From KBS-96 sp049585195 (GTDB taxonomy: Bacteria; Acidobacteriota; Terriglobia; Bryobacterales; Bryobacteraceae), in assembly GCA_049585195.1 (NCBI GenBank), contig JBAUZG010000361.1, positions 1-64,000 of the forward strand: DNA of 64,000 bases, read 5' to 3'. Position numbers and translations under genes: made by a program. Under the pieces are notes generated by a model. The model saw nothing but the letters and a program-made list of their open reading frames with translations. It was not told the DNA's origin and searched no databases. Below, one piece after another: positions 17,435 to 26,104 of this stretch. Each line of letters starts with the position of its first letter. Position 1 is the stretch's first letter.

Positions 17435-18265
17435 ATGGCAGAAGGTGAATATGGTAGTGTTGTAGGTCAAGCTGGAATGGCACAGGAAAGGCGAGCGCGA
17501 AATCCGGTCAGGTCAAGCGGACCGCTGCAGCGCCAACTACTTCGGTTTGATGGCAGATCATCGGCGCTACCCACTCAATCTCAGCTGCTAGAAACACGAA
17601 TACATGCATCGTCATACCACCCCATTAGCAGCGTTTGGGAGGGGAGCGACAGCGACCTTCTCGAAGCAATGTTCGATTTTTATGCGACCATTCTCCCCGA
17701 ACCGATTTTGGATGCGACGTACAACGCTGGAAGGTTTTGGAGAGGCTCGAAACGAACCGTCGTCTCGATGGATATTGATCCGAGGTATAAGCCTACCATT
17801 GTTGGCGATAATCGCAAAATGACAGGCGTTCCGTCTGCACACTTTGGCGTCGTCGTCTACGATCCGCCACACGTTGGACCGCAAGGGCGCGACAAGAGCA
17901 GGAAGCGATTTGATGTTGACTTCGGCGCGACAGTAGAGTGCGGTAAGGATCACGACTGGAACCTGAGCTATCTATATCCGCCGTTCCTGAAACAGGCTAG
18001 GCGAGTATTAAAGCCCGAGGGCCTGCTGCTGGCTAAAATCACTGACATGGTAAACAACCATAAGTCGAAATGGCCTCATTGCGACTTCATGCGAATGGCC
18101 GAAGAGGCTGGCTTTACCGTGTGCGATCTGATCATTAAGATTAGGAATGGCCCGATGGTTTCGACCAAGTGGAAGAACGCTCACCACGCCCGGAAGCGCC
18201 ACTGCTTCTGGATTATCTGCCGGAATAGCGATGAATGCGAACGCCCGTCATCTCTTCGGAAATAG
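17435..18265 (+). CDS. Putative DNA amino-methyltransferase (DPPH motif)
   Basis: 276 residues. AdoMet-binding motif I region ILDATYNAGRFWRG (about residues 91-104), acidic end of strand 2 in VSMDIDPRYKP, and catalytic motif IV VVYDPPHVGPQ, the DPP[YFH] signature of exocyclic-amino (N4/N6) DNA methyltransferases. The C-terminal half continues the Rossmann fold (RRVLKPEGLLLAKITD). ATG at 17435 is chosen over an in-frame TTG at 17417 because AAGGAG (17422-17427) sits seven bases upstream. Its end overlaps by 18 bases the end of the convergent GIY-YIG nuclease frame, so the two probably form a restriction-modification pair. The N-terminal 60 residues are unrecognised and may be target-recognising. 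Confidence 0.7.
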   Translation: MAEGEYGSVVGQAGMAQERRARNPVRSSGPLQRQLLRFDGRSSALPTQSQLLETRIHASSYHPISSVWEGSDSDLLEAMFDFYATILPEPILDATYNAGRFWRGSKRTVVSMDIDPRYKPTIVGDNRKMTGVPSAHFGVVVYDPPHVGPQGRDKSRKRFDVDFGATVECGKDHDWNLSYLYPPFLKQARRVLKPEGLLLAKITDMVNNHKSKWPHCDFMRMAEEAGFTVCDLIIKIRNGPMVSTKWKNAHHARKRHCFWIICRNSDECERPSSLRK

Positions 18266-18613
18266 CTGATCCCATCGGCTCACTCGTCTTGTTCCAGGAC
18301 GTCCAATTCCGGGCACTTTACTGCCAAAGCCGCTTGCATTCCATTCTGGTTGATAATGCACCATCAATGCAAATTCGGCTGCGAATACCCACCATTCACT
18401 GTTAAACGTTAGAAAGCGACACTGCATTTGATCTAGCTTGATATTTTGGCGGTCGCTAATCTTGCTGACGTGTTCGGAAAGGCGACTACGCAATGTGCGC
18501 TTGCTTTTAGTCAGTTCCCTTGACGCTTTGCCTACATAAACCAGTACACCTTTGAAGTAGAGAGCGTAAATTCCGCTGGACTGAGGGCCGATGCCCTTTC
18601 TGAGAGCAAGCAG
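18248..18613 (-). CDS. Eco29kI-type GIY-YIG restriction endonuclease, start codon unclear
   Basis: The minus-strand frame encodes an almost complete GIY-YIG nuclease: GIYALYFKGVLVYVGKA, RLSEHVSKI, AAEFALMVHYQPEWN, and the Eco29kI-family ending SGFGSKVPGIGRPG with RWDQLFPKR. The two tyrosines, arginine, histidine, glutamate and asparagine expected of the family are all present at the right spacing (E-x11-N). The frame opens after a TAG at 18629-18631 and has no ATG, GTG or TTG before the GIY motif; the first possible start is CTG at 18613, giving about 121 residues, whereas family members have about 200. The N-terminus may be missing, frameshifted or started unusually. The protein also ends early after PKR. 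Confidence 0.65.
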   Translation of the reverse strand: MLALRKGIGPQSSGIYALYFKGVLVYVGKASRELTKSKRTLRSRLSEHVSKISDRQNIKLDQMQCRFLTFNSEWWVFAAEFALMVHYQPEWNASGFGSKVPGIGRPGTRRVSRWDQLFPKR

Positions 18614-18617
18614 AGGG

Positions 18618-18710
18618 CTAGCTAGACTCTAACTTTTCTACGACTTGAACGCGAACGCCACGGTCAAGGTCGAATTCAAAATGATGGGGATCACCGTCAG
18701 CTGCAACCAC
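18618..18710 (-). CDS. Small ORF (30 aa) upstream of the GIY-YIG frame
   Basis: GTG-started frame reading VVAADGDPHHFEFDLDRGV and ending in EKLESS; not recognised. It starts 13 bases past the stop of the 98-residue ORF and overlaps the start of the nuclease frame in another reading frame. It could be a real small protein, a translational coupler, or the displaced N-terminus of the nuclease after a frameshift. Confidence 0.35.
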   Translation of the reverse strand: MVAADGDPHHFEFDLDRGVRVQVVEKLESS

Positions 18711-18722
18711 GCTGCGATAGTA

Positions 18723-19019
18723 TCAGCCACCAAAAGTGCGTGTCCCACCAGCCGTTGTCTTCTTCTTGCGACCACCCAGGCTGTTATGGCCGACCATCGC
18801 TTCAAGCTTGGCCTTTCTGAACAGCTCCGCCTTTTCCTCCGCAGTCACCTCAGCAGGAGGGTGCCTCGTTTCCATCTCGCGGCGGATTTCATTGAACTTT
18901 GCCGCTGCTATTTTTGCCGAACGGCTGCGAAAGATTTCTGCTCCCCGCATGACAACGACATGAATACCGTCTTCGACTTCAGTTAGATGCAGATCTCCAG
19001 GAATAAACGACGCCTTCAC
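18723..19019 (-). CDS. Hypothetical protein of the restriction island (98 aa)
   Basis: Not recognised. An N-terminal segment of about 35 residues with alternating hydrophobic residues (TEVEDGIHVVVMRGAEIF), a charged helical middle (KIAAAKFNEIRREMET and EEKAELFRKAKLEA), and a basic Gly/Lys tail (LGGRKKKTTAGGTRTFGG). GTG start preceded by AGGTGAGAG at nine bases. First gene of a minus-strand set with the 30-residue ORF and the nuclease. A basic tail would suit a DNA-binding accessory or controller protein, but that is a guess. Confidence 0.6.
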   Translation of the reverse strand: MKASFIPGDLHLTEVEDGIHVVVMRGAEIFRSRSAKIAAAKFNEIRREMETRHPPAEVTAEEKAELFRKAKLEAMVGHNSLGGRKKKTTAGGTRTFGG

Positions 19020-19127
19020 CGGTTCGTACTCTCACCTGGAATTGTATCGCTGAAAAATGGAGCGAGTGCTTGGCAGTTTCTCAAGCCCCGCATGATGACT
19101 CGTTCCGACGCCCTCGGCGGACCGTCT

Positions 19128-22100
19128 TCACCGCGCTGCGGTTGGCTGTGCTCCGGCTTGAGGCAACGCAAAAGCGATGTAAGCGCCTGGAATTGCCGCG
19201 TCTGAAGCCGAATGCCCCGGTACGCTATGCGTGTATGTCGTCGCCTGCGCCGCTGCGCAAAATACAACGTACTCCCTCCCGTTCACTTCATAAACTGCCG
19301 GCATGCCTTCGAGCGCTGCATCTACCTGTGCTTCCCAAAGCACTTTGCCGGTTTCTGAGTCAAGAGCGCGAACCATGCGATCGTGCGTTCCTGTGAAGAT
19401 CAGCCCTCCCGCCGTGACAACCGGACCTACCTTCGGGAAATGCGCGCCCGTATTTGTGAAACCCTTCGCCGCAAGTTCTGGAACTTCGCCAAGCGGTATC
19501 TTCCACTTGATCTTGCCCGTGTTGAGATCGTAAGCCGTGAGCGATGTCCACGGGGGCGCGATGGCGGGCAATCCGGTGCTGGTGAACATGAATCCAAAAC
19601 CGGTTTTATAACGACTAGGCAGTTTAGATTCGTCTTCCTTCCCGCTGCTCGAAACCGGCGTCGCCGCCCTTGCGCGTAGAGGATTGAAGAGATAGGCCGC
19701 GAGTGTATTCAGATCTGTATCGGACAGCTTCGGAAAGGCTGGCATCGGCCCGCGCCCGTGCTGCACGACATTTTTGATTTGAGCGCGGCTCAAAGTCTGC
19801 CCGATTCCGTCGAGCGATGGCACAGCGGGCGGCTGGCCTTTCCGGTCGGCTCCATGGCATAGTCTGCAATTCTCTTCGTAGATGAACTGGCCGCGTTCTT
19901 CGGGTGACCCAGTGAACGAAGCCGCACGTGTTCCGTTCGGCTCGAGTTTCAGCATCGCCGGAAGGTCTTTCGATACGACATAGAAGATTCCATGGGCCGG
20001 ATCGATCGCCGCTCCGCCCCAGTTCGCTCCGCCATTATTGCCTGGCATCTCGACCGTGTTTTGAAGACCCGGCGGCGTGAACAAGCCCTCGTTCCGGGCG
20101 CTCAGGATCTCATCGCGAAAGCGGCTGCGTTCCGCCGGATCGTCAATGAAAGGGCTCAAATCCTTAACCGTAAAACTTTGCCGCGCAAACGGCGGCGGTT
20201 CGAGCGGAAACGGCTGCGTTGGCCAGACCTCTTCTCCCGGCGCGCCGCCCTTCGGCACGGGACGCTCGACAATGGGCCACAGTGGCTCGCCTGTCTCGCG
20301 ATCGAACACCCACAAGAATCCTTCTTTACTTGCCTGCGCCACGGCATCGACTCTTTTTCCGTTACGCTCGACAGTAATCAGCTTCGGAGCTGTTGTGTTG
20401 TCGTAATCCCAAATATCGTGGTGCACCATCTGGAAATGCCAGATGCGCCGGCCGGTGCGGGCATCGAGCGCGAGCAGGCAGTCGCCAAACAAGTTTGCGC
20501 CCTTGCGATCCGCTCCGTAGAAATTGTATTTGGGGCTGGCGGTCGGAACATACACGATGCCGCGTTTCTCATCCACGGAAAGTTCGCCCCAGGCGTTCGC
20601 TCCGCCTACTGTTTTCCAAGCGTCTTTCGGCCACGTGTCGTATCCAAACTCGCCAGCGTGAGGAATTGTGTGGAACGTCCACACCAACTTTCCCGTCCGC
20701 GTGTCGTAGGCTCGAACGTCGCCCGGAGCCGAATCGTATTCCTGGTTTGTCGCCGAGCCGAGAATCAGCAGATTCTCAAAAACTTTGCCGGGAGTTGTGG
20801 ATTGAACCAGAGCAAGCGTCGTGGGATCGCGCCCCAACCCCTCCCGAAGATCGACGCGGCCATTCGTGCCGAATGACAAGATTGGCTCGCCTGTACGCGC
20901 GTCAATCGCTTGCAAGAAGTTGTTGACCGCAAACAGCAGGCGCCTGTCGGACCGGTCCTTGCTTTCCCAATAATTGATGCCGCGATCCGTAATGAGCGAT
21001 GTTTCAGTGCCGGTCGAGTGAATCCAGATTTGCCGTCCGCTTGCCGCGTCAAGCGCGACGATTGAATTATTCCTGGCCAGAACGTACATCACGCCGTCCA
21101 CTACGATCGGGTTGAAAGAATATTTCTTGCCATCGCCCGTTCTGTAAAGCCACGCCACCTGAAGCCGGTTCACATTCGAGCGATTGATTTGGTCGAGCGC
21201 GGAATACTGCGCTGAATCCGGCGTGCCTCCGTAATCGTGCCAAGTCTTATACGTTTGCTTCGAGTCGATCGGCCCGCCAATCGCTAACGTAGAGCCGAAA
21301 AGAAATACAACCAGCCCTGCGTGCCGCGAAACATATCGGCTCTTCATCCATTCGCCAATGCGTTCCAGAGAAACCGCCGTGAGCAACAGCAGGATCGGGT
21401 CAATCGGGTGGCGGTAGCGCGGTGACGCGAGGCTCACATAGGCAATCAGCGGATAAACGATTGGAAACACCGCCACCGGGATCGTGCCGCAAACACGTCG
21501 GGCAAAAAGTATCCCAATTCCTACAAACGTTCCCGCGGCCGCTAAAAGATTCGCTAAAAGCACGAATCGAAAATACAACGACCGGGTTTGAATAAAGTCT
21601 CTTATTGGCTGCTCGGAGCCGCCGCTCCAAGTGGCCACAAATCTGCTGGCCGTCAAACGAAGCTCCAATCCGGGATGCCCGGCTATAAATTCGAGCGCCT
21701 CGCGGCGCTTTTCCGCCATGTACTGAATTTCGCCCATCGACGTGTATCGTTCCCGTTCGGCCGAGTTCGACAAAGGATGAAGCTTGCCCGGCCAAATCTT
21801 TCCCGATTGTTCATTGTTCCCCATCCACAATTGCAATCCCATCACCGAGCGCAGCGGAATCAACGTATGGAAGACCAGATAATTTCGAACGGTCCATGGG
21901 ACGCAGATCAGAAACGCGATCGCGAGCGCCAGCACGGGCCTCAAAACCCAAGCGTTCTTGACGAAGCGCAAACGGAAGGCCATCCACGCCAAAAGAAACG
22001 GCAAGAGCAGGCCGAGCGTTGGATTTGTCATTAACGTGAGACCCCACAGCAGCCCGTACCCAACCCACGGCCGCAAGCGCGCCGATGCGCTTGTCTTCAG

Positions 22101-22583
22101 CGTCGCCCAAAGGATGGTTGCCGCCAGCAGTGCCGAAAGCGAAGCATCCCAAATGTCGCGAACGGGAATAACGACCGCGTTGGGAAAGACGGCCCAAAGC
22201 CACGCCGCCAAACAACCCACTGACACTCCGCCAAGCATTTTTCCCAAATAGAAAAGCGGCACGCACGTAAGCGCCGAAAAAATGATATTCATGCAAATCG
22301 CAGCGACGAACGAGTGGTAGGTATAAATCCCAAACAGTTGAAAAATTCCCGCAATCAGCAACGGATAAACGGGGGTCATCCAGGCCGTGGGACCTGTATC
22401 GGACCGGAAGGGCGAGCTGAATCCTTTGTGAGTGGCTAAAGCATAGGCGATGTTTCCCGGCTCATAGAGAAATGGAATCGAGCCGAGTGCTTGTTGCGGT
22501 TTGCCGTGTTGGTATTGCCAGGCAAAGAACAGACGTAGGCCGAACGCCACAATCAGGATGAAAGGAAGTCGGGGGAGACTCAA
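19128..22583 (-). CDS. Membrane glycosyltransferase fused in frame to PQQ dehydrogenase with cytochrome c
   Basis: One uninterrupted frame of 1151 residues. Residues 1-412 look like a PMT/ArnT-type (GT-C) glycosyltransferase with about ten membrane helices, ending in VSLERIGEW. At residue 413 (ATG at 21345-21347) a new signal-peptide-like segment begins, MKSRYVSRHAGLVVFLFG, followed by a PQQ beta-propeller dehydrogenase (about 440-1140; repeats such as VVDGVMYVLARNNSIVALDA and ALDARTGRRIWHFQMVHHD). A cytochrome c domain is inserted near 893-970: heme motif CRLCH and probable axial methionine in GRGPMPAFP. The quinoprotein would oxidise an alcohol or sugar in the periplasm. Either this is a true fusion or two genes share a frame after loss of the first stop codon; the internal ATG could make a 739-residue dehydrogenase by itself. 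TTG start at 22583, with TATTCT six bases upstream. Confidence 0.8.
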   Translation of the reverse strand: MSLPRLPFILIVAFGLRLFFAWQYQHGKPQQALGSIPFLYEPGNIAYALATHKGFSSPFRSDTGPTAWMTPVYPLLIAGIFQLFGIYTYHSFVAAICMNIIFSALTCVPLFYLGKMLGGVSVGCLAAWLWAVFPNAVVIPVRDIWDASLSALLAATILWATLKTSASARLRPWVGYGLLWGLTLMTNPTLGLLLPFLLAWMAFRLRFVKNAWVLRPVLALAIAFLICVPWTVRNYLVFHTLIPLRSVMGLQLWMGNNEQSGKIWPGKLHPLSNSAERERYTSMGEIQYMAEKRREALEFIAGHPGLELRLTASRFVATWSGGSEQPIRDFIQTRSLYFRFVLLANLLAAAGTFVGIGILFARRVCGTIPVAVFPIVYPLIAYVSLASPRYRHPIDPILLLLTAVSLERIGEWMKSRYVSRHAGLVVFLFGSTLAIGGPIDSKQTYKTWHDYGGTPDSAQYSALDQINRSNVNRLQVAWLYRTGDGKKYSFNPIVVDGVMYVLARNNSIVALDAASGRQIWIHSTGTETSLITDRGINYWESKDRSDRRLLFAVNNFLQAIDARTGEPILSFGTNGRVDLREGLGRDPTTLALVQSTTPGKVFENLLILGSATNQEYDSAPGDVRAYDTRTGKLVWTFHTIPHAGEFGYDTWPKDAWKTVGGANAWGELSVDEKRGIVYVPTASPKYNFYGADRKGANLFGDCLLALDARTGRRIWHFQMVHHDIWDYDNTTAPKLITVERNGKRVDAVAQASKEGFLWVFDRETGEPLWPIVERPVPKGGAPGEEVWPTQPFPLEPPPFARQSFTVKDLSPFIDDPAERSRFRDEILSARNEGLFTPPGLQNTVEMPGNNGGANWGGAAIDPAHGIFYVVSKDLPAMLKLEPNGTRAASFTGSPEERGQFIYEENCRLCHGADRKGQPPAVPSLDGIGQTLSRAQIKNVVQHGRGPMPAFPKLSDTDLNTLAAYLFNPLRARAATPVSSSGKEDESKLPSRYKTGFGFMFTSTGLPAIAPPWTSLTAYDLNTGKIKWKIPLGEVPELAAKGFTNTGAHFPKVGPVVTAGGLIFTGTHDRMVRALDSETGKVLWEAQVDAALEGMPAVYEVNGREYVVFCAAAQATTYTHSVPGHSASDAAIPGAYIAFALPQAGAQPTAAR

Positions 22584-22634
22584 TCGAATAGAATACTGCG
22601 TGCCCGCTCTCGCTCCACGAACTTAAATAACCTC

Positions 22635-22681
22635 TTGACAGGGCCGCTATACCTGGTTACTCTATGCCTAGGATAACCTAG
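22635..22681 (+). promoter_or_regulatory. Promoter with perfect -35 and overlapping dyad, upstream of ADOP permease
   Basis: TTGACA at 22635-22640, and 17 bases later TACTCT (22658-22663) as a weak -10. A perfect inverted repeat CTAGG-ATAA-CCTAG follows at 22668-22681, at the expected transcription start, where a repressor would block initiation. ADOP genes are often controlled by PadR-type repressors, but no such gene is adjacent. Confidence 0.45.
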
Positions 22682-22698
22682 ATCGGATTCCCTGTCCT

Positions 22699-25323
22699 AT
22701 GTTCTTCCTCCACTGGTTTCGCCGCGGCCGCCTCGAACGGGAACTGGCTGATGAAATGGAGGCGCACCTCGAAGAAAGAACAGCCGAGCTGATGGGCGCA
22801 GGTCTCAGTGCCTCCGACGCCCATGCCCGAGCTCGCCGTGAGTTTGGCAACACGACGTTGTTATGCGAGCGGAGCCGCGATGTCTGGAGTCTCGCGTCTC
22901 TCGACAATTTTTTTCGCACCCTTACTCACGCCGCGAGAGCTTTGCGGCGCGGCGGCGCATACACTGCGGTCAGTATTATCACCCTCGCGCTGGGCATCGG
23001 CGCGAATACGGCAATTTTCAGCCTCATCGATGCAGTTCTCTTGCGGCCGCTTCCGTACAAGGCTCCAGAACAATTGATGCGCGCTGGCTTGAAGCTTCCC
23101 GGCATGGATCGGCTGTCGGCACTGACTCCCGAATTCGTTGCCTTTCGAAACGAGAATCACACTTTTACGGGCCTCGTCGCCTGGAACGACGAGGAGCACA
23201 GCTTGACGGGTGCGGGCGAGCCGGAACGCGTTTCCGGCGCCGTTGTCAGTGGCGATTTTCTGTCCGTCCTCGGTGTGCGTCCAAGCCTTGGCCGCAGTTT
23301 CCGGACGGAAGAAGACCGGCCCGGCGGTCCGCGTGTGGCCATCATCAGCGATGAGCTGTGGCGCCGCCATTGGAATGCCAGCCCATCAGTAATTGGCCGC
23401 GGCATGGCGCTCGACGATGTGCCTGTCGAGATCGTGGGTGTACTTCCGCGCAATTTTATCTTCCCCGGCGACCTCCGGCCAGACGTTCTCATGCCGGGAC
23501 AATTTGGCGACAAGCCGAACTGGTCGGCCCCGACAATGGGCGTCCTAGGGGTTGTTGGGCGTCTCAGGCCCGGCGTCTCTCGCGAGACTGCGGCAGCCGA
23601 TCTCGATCTGATCAGTCGCCGCCACAAGTCGGACAAGCCAGCTTTTCTCGCATCGGCAGAGAAGGATTCAAGGGTTATCATCCTGCCCCTACACACGGAC
23701 CTCGTGGGCAATGTCCGCCCAGCTTTGTTAGCGCTTTTTGCCTCTGTTGTTCTAATTTTGTTGATCGCCTGTGCCAATGTCGCAAGCCTCCAGCTCTCGC
23801 GTTTCAACGGCCGTCTTCGCGAGCTGGCCATGCGCGCCGCGCTCGGAGCCGGAAAGTTTCACCTCATGCGGCTGGTCGTGACCGAATGCCTGTTGTTATC
23901 GCTGGCTGGCGCGGCGATTGGCTTGGCGGGCGCATGGGGTTTGATTCGCCTCGCACGTCCGTTTTACATTCTGCTCCATCTTTCAAGCCCGCAAGACATC
24001 ACCTTAAATGGCAGCGTGGCCGCATTTTCGATGGGCCTTACTCTTGTTTGCGCGCTGCTATTCGCTATCGCGCCTGCCGCGTTCGCTATCGGCGCGGACG
24101 TTCAGAACGCCTTGCGCAGCGACGGCACGCGCTCGGTTTCCGGATTTCGCAACGCGTTTCGGAGCTTATTAATGATTGGCGAAGTGGCGATGGCGGTGGT
24201 GCTGCTGCTCGGAGCCGGTCTTCTGCTTCGCAGCTTTCAGCGCCTCGTTTCCGTCGAACCCGGGTTTCAAACCCGCGGCATACTCACGATGTCGATGACT
24301 CTGCCGCATTCGCGCTATCCCGATGAGAAGCGGCAATCCGCCTTTGTTCAGGACCTCATGACGCGCGTGCGAGCTCTACCAGGTGTTCGCGTGGCCGGCG
24401 CGGCCAGCTCCCTCCCATTCACGCATTACAATCTGGGCGCCGACATCTTTTTCGAAGGCCGCCCTATTCCTCCTATCAGCCAAAGACCCAGTGTGCCAAT
24501 TATTTCCGCGACACCCGAATATTTTCAGTCGCTGGGCATTCCACTACTCGCCGGTCGAGATTTTTCAAGCGACGACTCGGCGAGTCGGCCCCGGATCGCC
24601 ATTGTAAACACCGCCTTCGCTCAGAAATTCTTCCCGCACGAAGACCCGATTGGCAGGCACATTCGGTGGGGGCTGGAGACGAACTGGGCCACGATCGTCG
24701 GGGTGGTTGCGAATAGTCATCACGAGGCTCTCACTGAGCCACCGGCGCCCGAAGTGTTCGCCTCATTCGCCCAACTTCCAAGCGTACGCGTGAGGATAGC
24801 GATGCGCACCGCCGTACCACCCGAGTCTCTCGTCAGCGCCGTACGAGCCCAAGTGCTCGCCATCGACCGCGACGAACCCCTCTTCGACATCGCGACGATG
24901 GAAGAACGCGTGAACAACTCGTTGCGGGACCGCCGAGTTGAAACGTTCCTCTTGGGCACATTCGCTCTGCTCGCCTTGTGCCTCGCGGCCGCCGGCGTCT
25001 ATGGCGTAATGTCTTATTCCGTGTCGCAGAGCACGCGAGAAATCGGCGTGCGCATGGCTGTAGGAGCCACGCAGGCGCGCGTCGCCGCGCTGGTGCTTAA
25101 ACGAGCGCTCTGGCTTAGCCTCGCAGGCGTCGCCGGCGGTCTGGCAGCCGCATGGTACCTGACCCGTTTCCTCTCGGGCTTCCTTTACGGCATAGGCACG
25201 AAAGACCCATTGACATTCGCTTTAGGCGCCGCATTCCTGATTCTGATTTCGCTGATCGCAACTTACCTCCCCGCCCGCCGAGCCGCGAGCGTCGATCCCG
25301 TCGAAGCGTTACGCGCTGAATAG
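22699..25323 (+). CDS. ADOP-type ABC permease (acidobacterial duplicated orphan permease)
   Basis: 874 residues, complete. N-terminal prefix domain (about 1-70; FRRGRLERELADEMEAHLEE, ARREFGN) typical of ADOP proteins, followed by the MacB-type unit LGIGANTAIFSLIDAVLLRP, a periplasmic MacB_PCD domain (about 120-330), an FtsX domain (about 345-470), a second MacB_PCD domain (about 520-720) and a second FtsX domain (about 750-870) ending in ARRAASVDPVEALRAE. No ATPase gene is adjacent, as expected for this class. Substrate and energy source are unknown. The second one in this window; the first is cut by the left edge. Confidence 0.95.
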   Translation: MFFLHWFRRGRLERELADEMEAHLEERTAELMGAGLSASDAHARARREFGNTTLLCERSRDVWSLASLDNFFRTLTHAARALRRGGAYTAVSIITLALGIGANTAIFSLIDAVLLRPLPYKAPEQLMRAGLKLPGMDRLSALTPEFVAFRNENHTFTGLVAWNDEEHSLTGAGEPERVSGAVVSGDFLSVLGVRPSLGRSFRTEEDRPGGPRVAIISDELWRRHWNASPSVIGRGMALDDVPVEIVGVLPRNFIFPGDLRPDVLMPGQFGDKPNWSAPTMGVLGVVGRLRPGVSRETAAADLDLISRRHKSDKPAFLASAEKDSRVIILPLHTDLVGNVRPALLALFASVVLILLIACANVASLQLSRFNGRLRELAMRAALGAGKFHLMRLVVTECLLLSLAGAAIGLAGAWGLIRLARPFYILLHLSSPQDITLNGSVAAFSMGLTLVCALLFAIAPAAFAIGADVQNALRSDGTRSVSGFRNAFRSLLMIGEVAMAVVLLLGAGLLLRSFQRLVSVEPGFQTRGILTMSMTLPHSRYPDEKRQSAFVQDLMTRVRALPGVRVAGAASSLPFTHYNLGADIFFEGRPIPPISQRPSVPIISATPEYFQSLGIPLLAGRDFSSDDSASRPRIAIVNTAFAQKFFPHEDPIGRHIRWGLETNWATIVGVVANSHHEALTEPPAPEVFASFAQLPSVRVRIAMRTAVPPESLVSAVRAQVLAIDRDEPLFDIATMEERVNNSLRDRRVETFLLGTFALLALCLAAAGVYGVMSYSVSQSTREIGVRMAVGATQARVAALVLKRALWLSLAGVAGGLAAAWYLTRFLSGFLYGIGTKDPLTFALGAAFLILISLIATYLPARRAASVDPVEALRAE

Positions 25324-25418
25324 CGCGGCGCGACACTGACCCGGTTCCGCACACACGCGCCTAAAATCTAATTAGAGAGAGGTTCGGGGGCTCTGGAAGC
25401 GCTCTCCCGGGAGGACTG

Positions 25419-25997
25419 ATGCTTAGAACCGGACTTTGTCGGGCGCGCCAACTAACATGCGTTTTGCTTGTAGCTGGCGCGAGCGTCGGGCGCGCTCAGC
25501 AGATTTATCCCGCGGCCATGTCGGGCAACTACAAACCACTTATGTGGCGAGGAGACGATGCCCGCTTCGCCCTCGATATGCTACACGGCAGTTACTGCAC
25601 AGCGGCTGTTAGCACGGTAGTTGCGGCAAAAACTCAGAATCAAGCCGTCCAGATCGTTGCTCTGAGAATGGCTCACGAACAGCGGAAAGTTTACCGGCAG
25701 CTCCGGACGATGGCCCAAACTTTCGAAGTTCACCTTCCACCGAAACGCGATCTGAACGATTGCTCGAACAATTCCCGCATTGCCGAGCTATCGGGGCAGG
25801 AACTGGATTCCACCTATGTCGATTTGCTGATGAAGACGGCAGCCGCGAATGTCGCACGATTCAAAGCCGAACTGGAAATGCCGAAGGTTCCAAGCAACTG
25901 GACGTTGTGGAATTTTGCGGAAAAGAACTTGCCAATGGTACGAGATGAAAGGGCCGCTGTAAGCAACGCCGAGCGCCGGCTTGCAAAAGGACAGTAA
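25419..25997 (+). CDS. Exported DUF4142-like helical protein
   Basis: 192 residues with an N-terminal signal peptide (LTCVLLVAGASVGRAQQ). The mature part is all-helical, with ARFALDMLHGSYCTAAVSTV and LRMAHEQRKVYRQLRTMA resembling the ferritin-like DUF4142 family; VDLLMKTAAANVARFKAELE would be its later helix. Four-helix bundle, function unknown. A strong Shine-Dalgarno (GGGAGGA) precedes the ATG, unlike several neighbours. TAAAAT at 25362-25367 may be its -10. Confidence 0.65.
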   Translation: MLRTGLCRARQLTCVLLVAGASVGRAQQIYPAAMSGNYKPLMWRGDDARFALDMLHGSYCTAAVSTVVAAKTQNQAVQIVALRMAHEQRKVYRQLRTMAQTFEVHLPPKRDLNDCSNNSRIAELSGQELDSTYVDLLMKTAAANVARFKAELEMPKVPSNWTLWNFAEKNLPMVRDERAAVSNAERRLAKGQ

Positions 25998-26021
25998 AGC
26001 ACGCCCCAAAACCTGCCCGCC

Positions 26022-26033
26022 TGACATTTGTCA
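26022..26033. promoter_or_regulatory. Perfect 12-bp palindrome upstream of ABC exporter operon
   Basis: TGACATTTGTCA is a perfect dyad (TGACA-TT-TGTCA) 72 bases before the ATPase ATG. LuxR-type response regulators bind such short dyads, and a DesR-type regulator is encoded at the end of this operon, so autoregulation is plausible but unproven. Confidence 0.4.
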
Positions 26034-26104
26034 TATCGTTTCGTTGACGGATTGCACTACCAACCGGCCCCGGTTCGCGGCAACATGTTCCTACGGAGTT
26101 AGAA

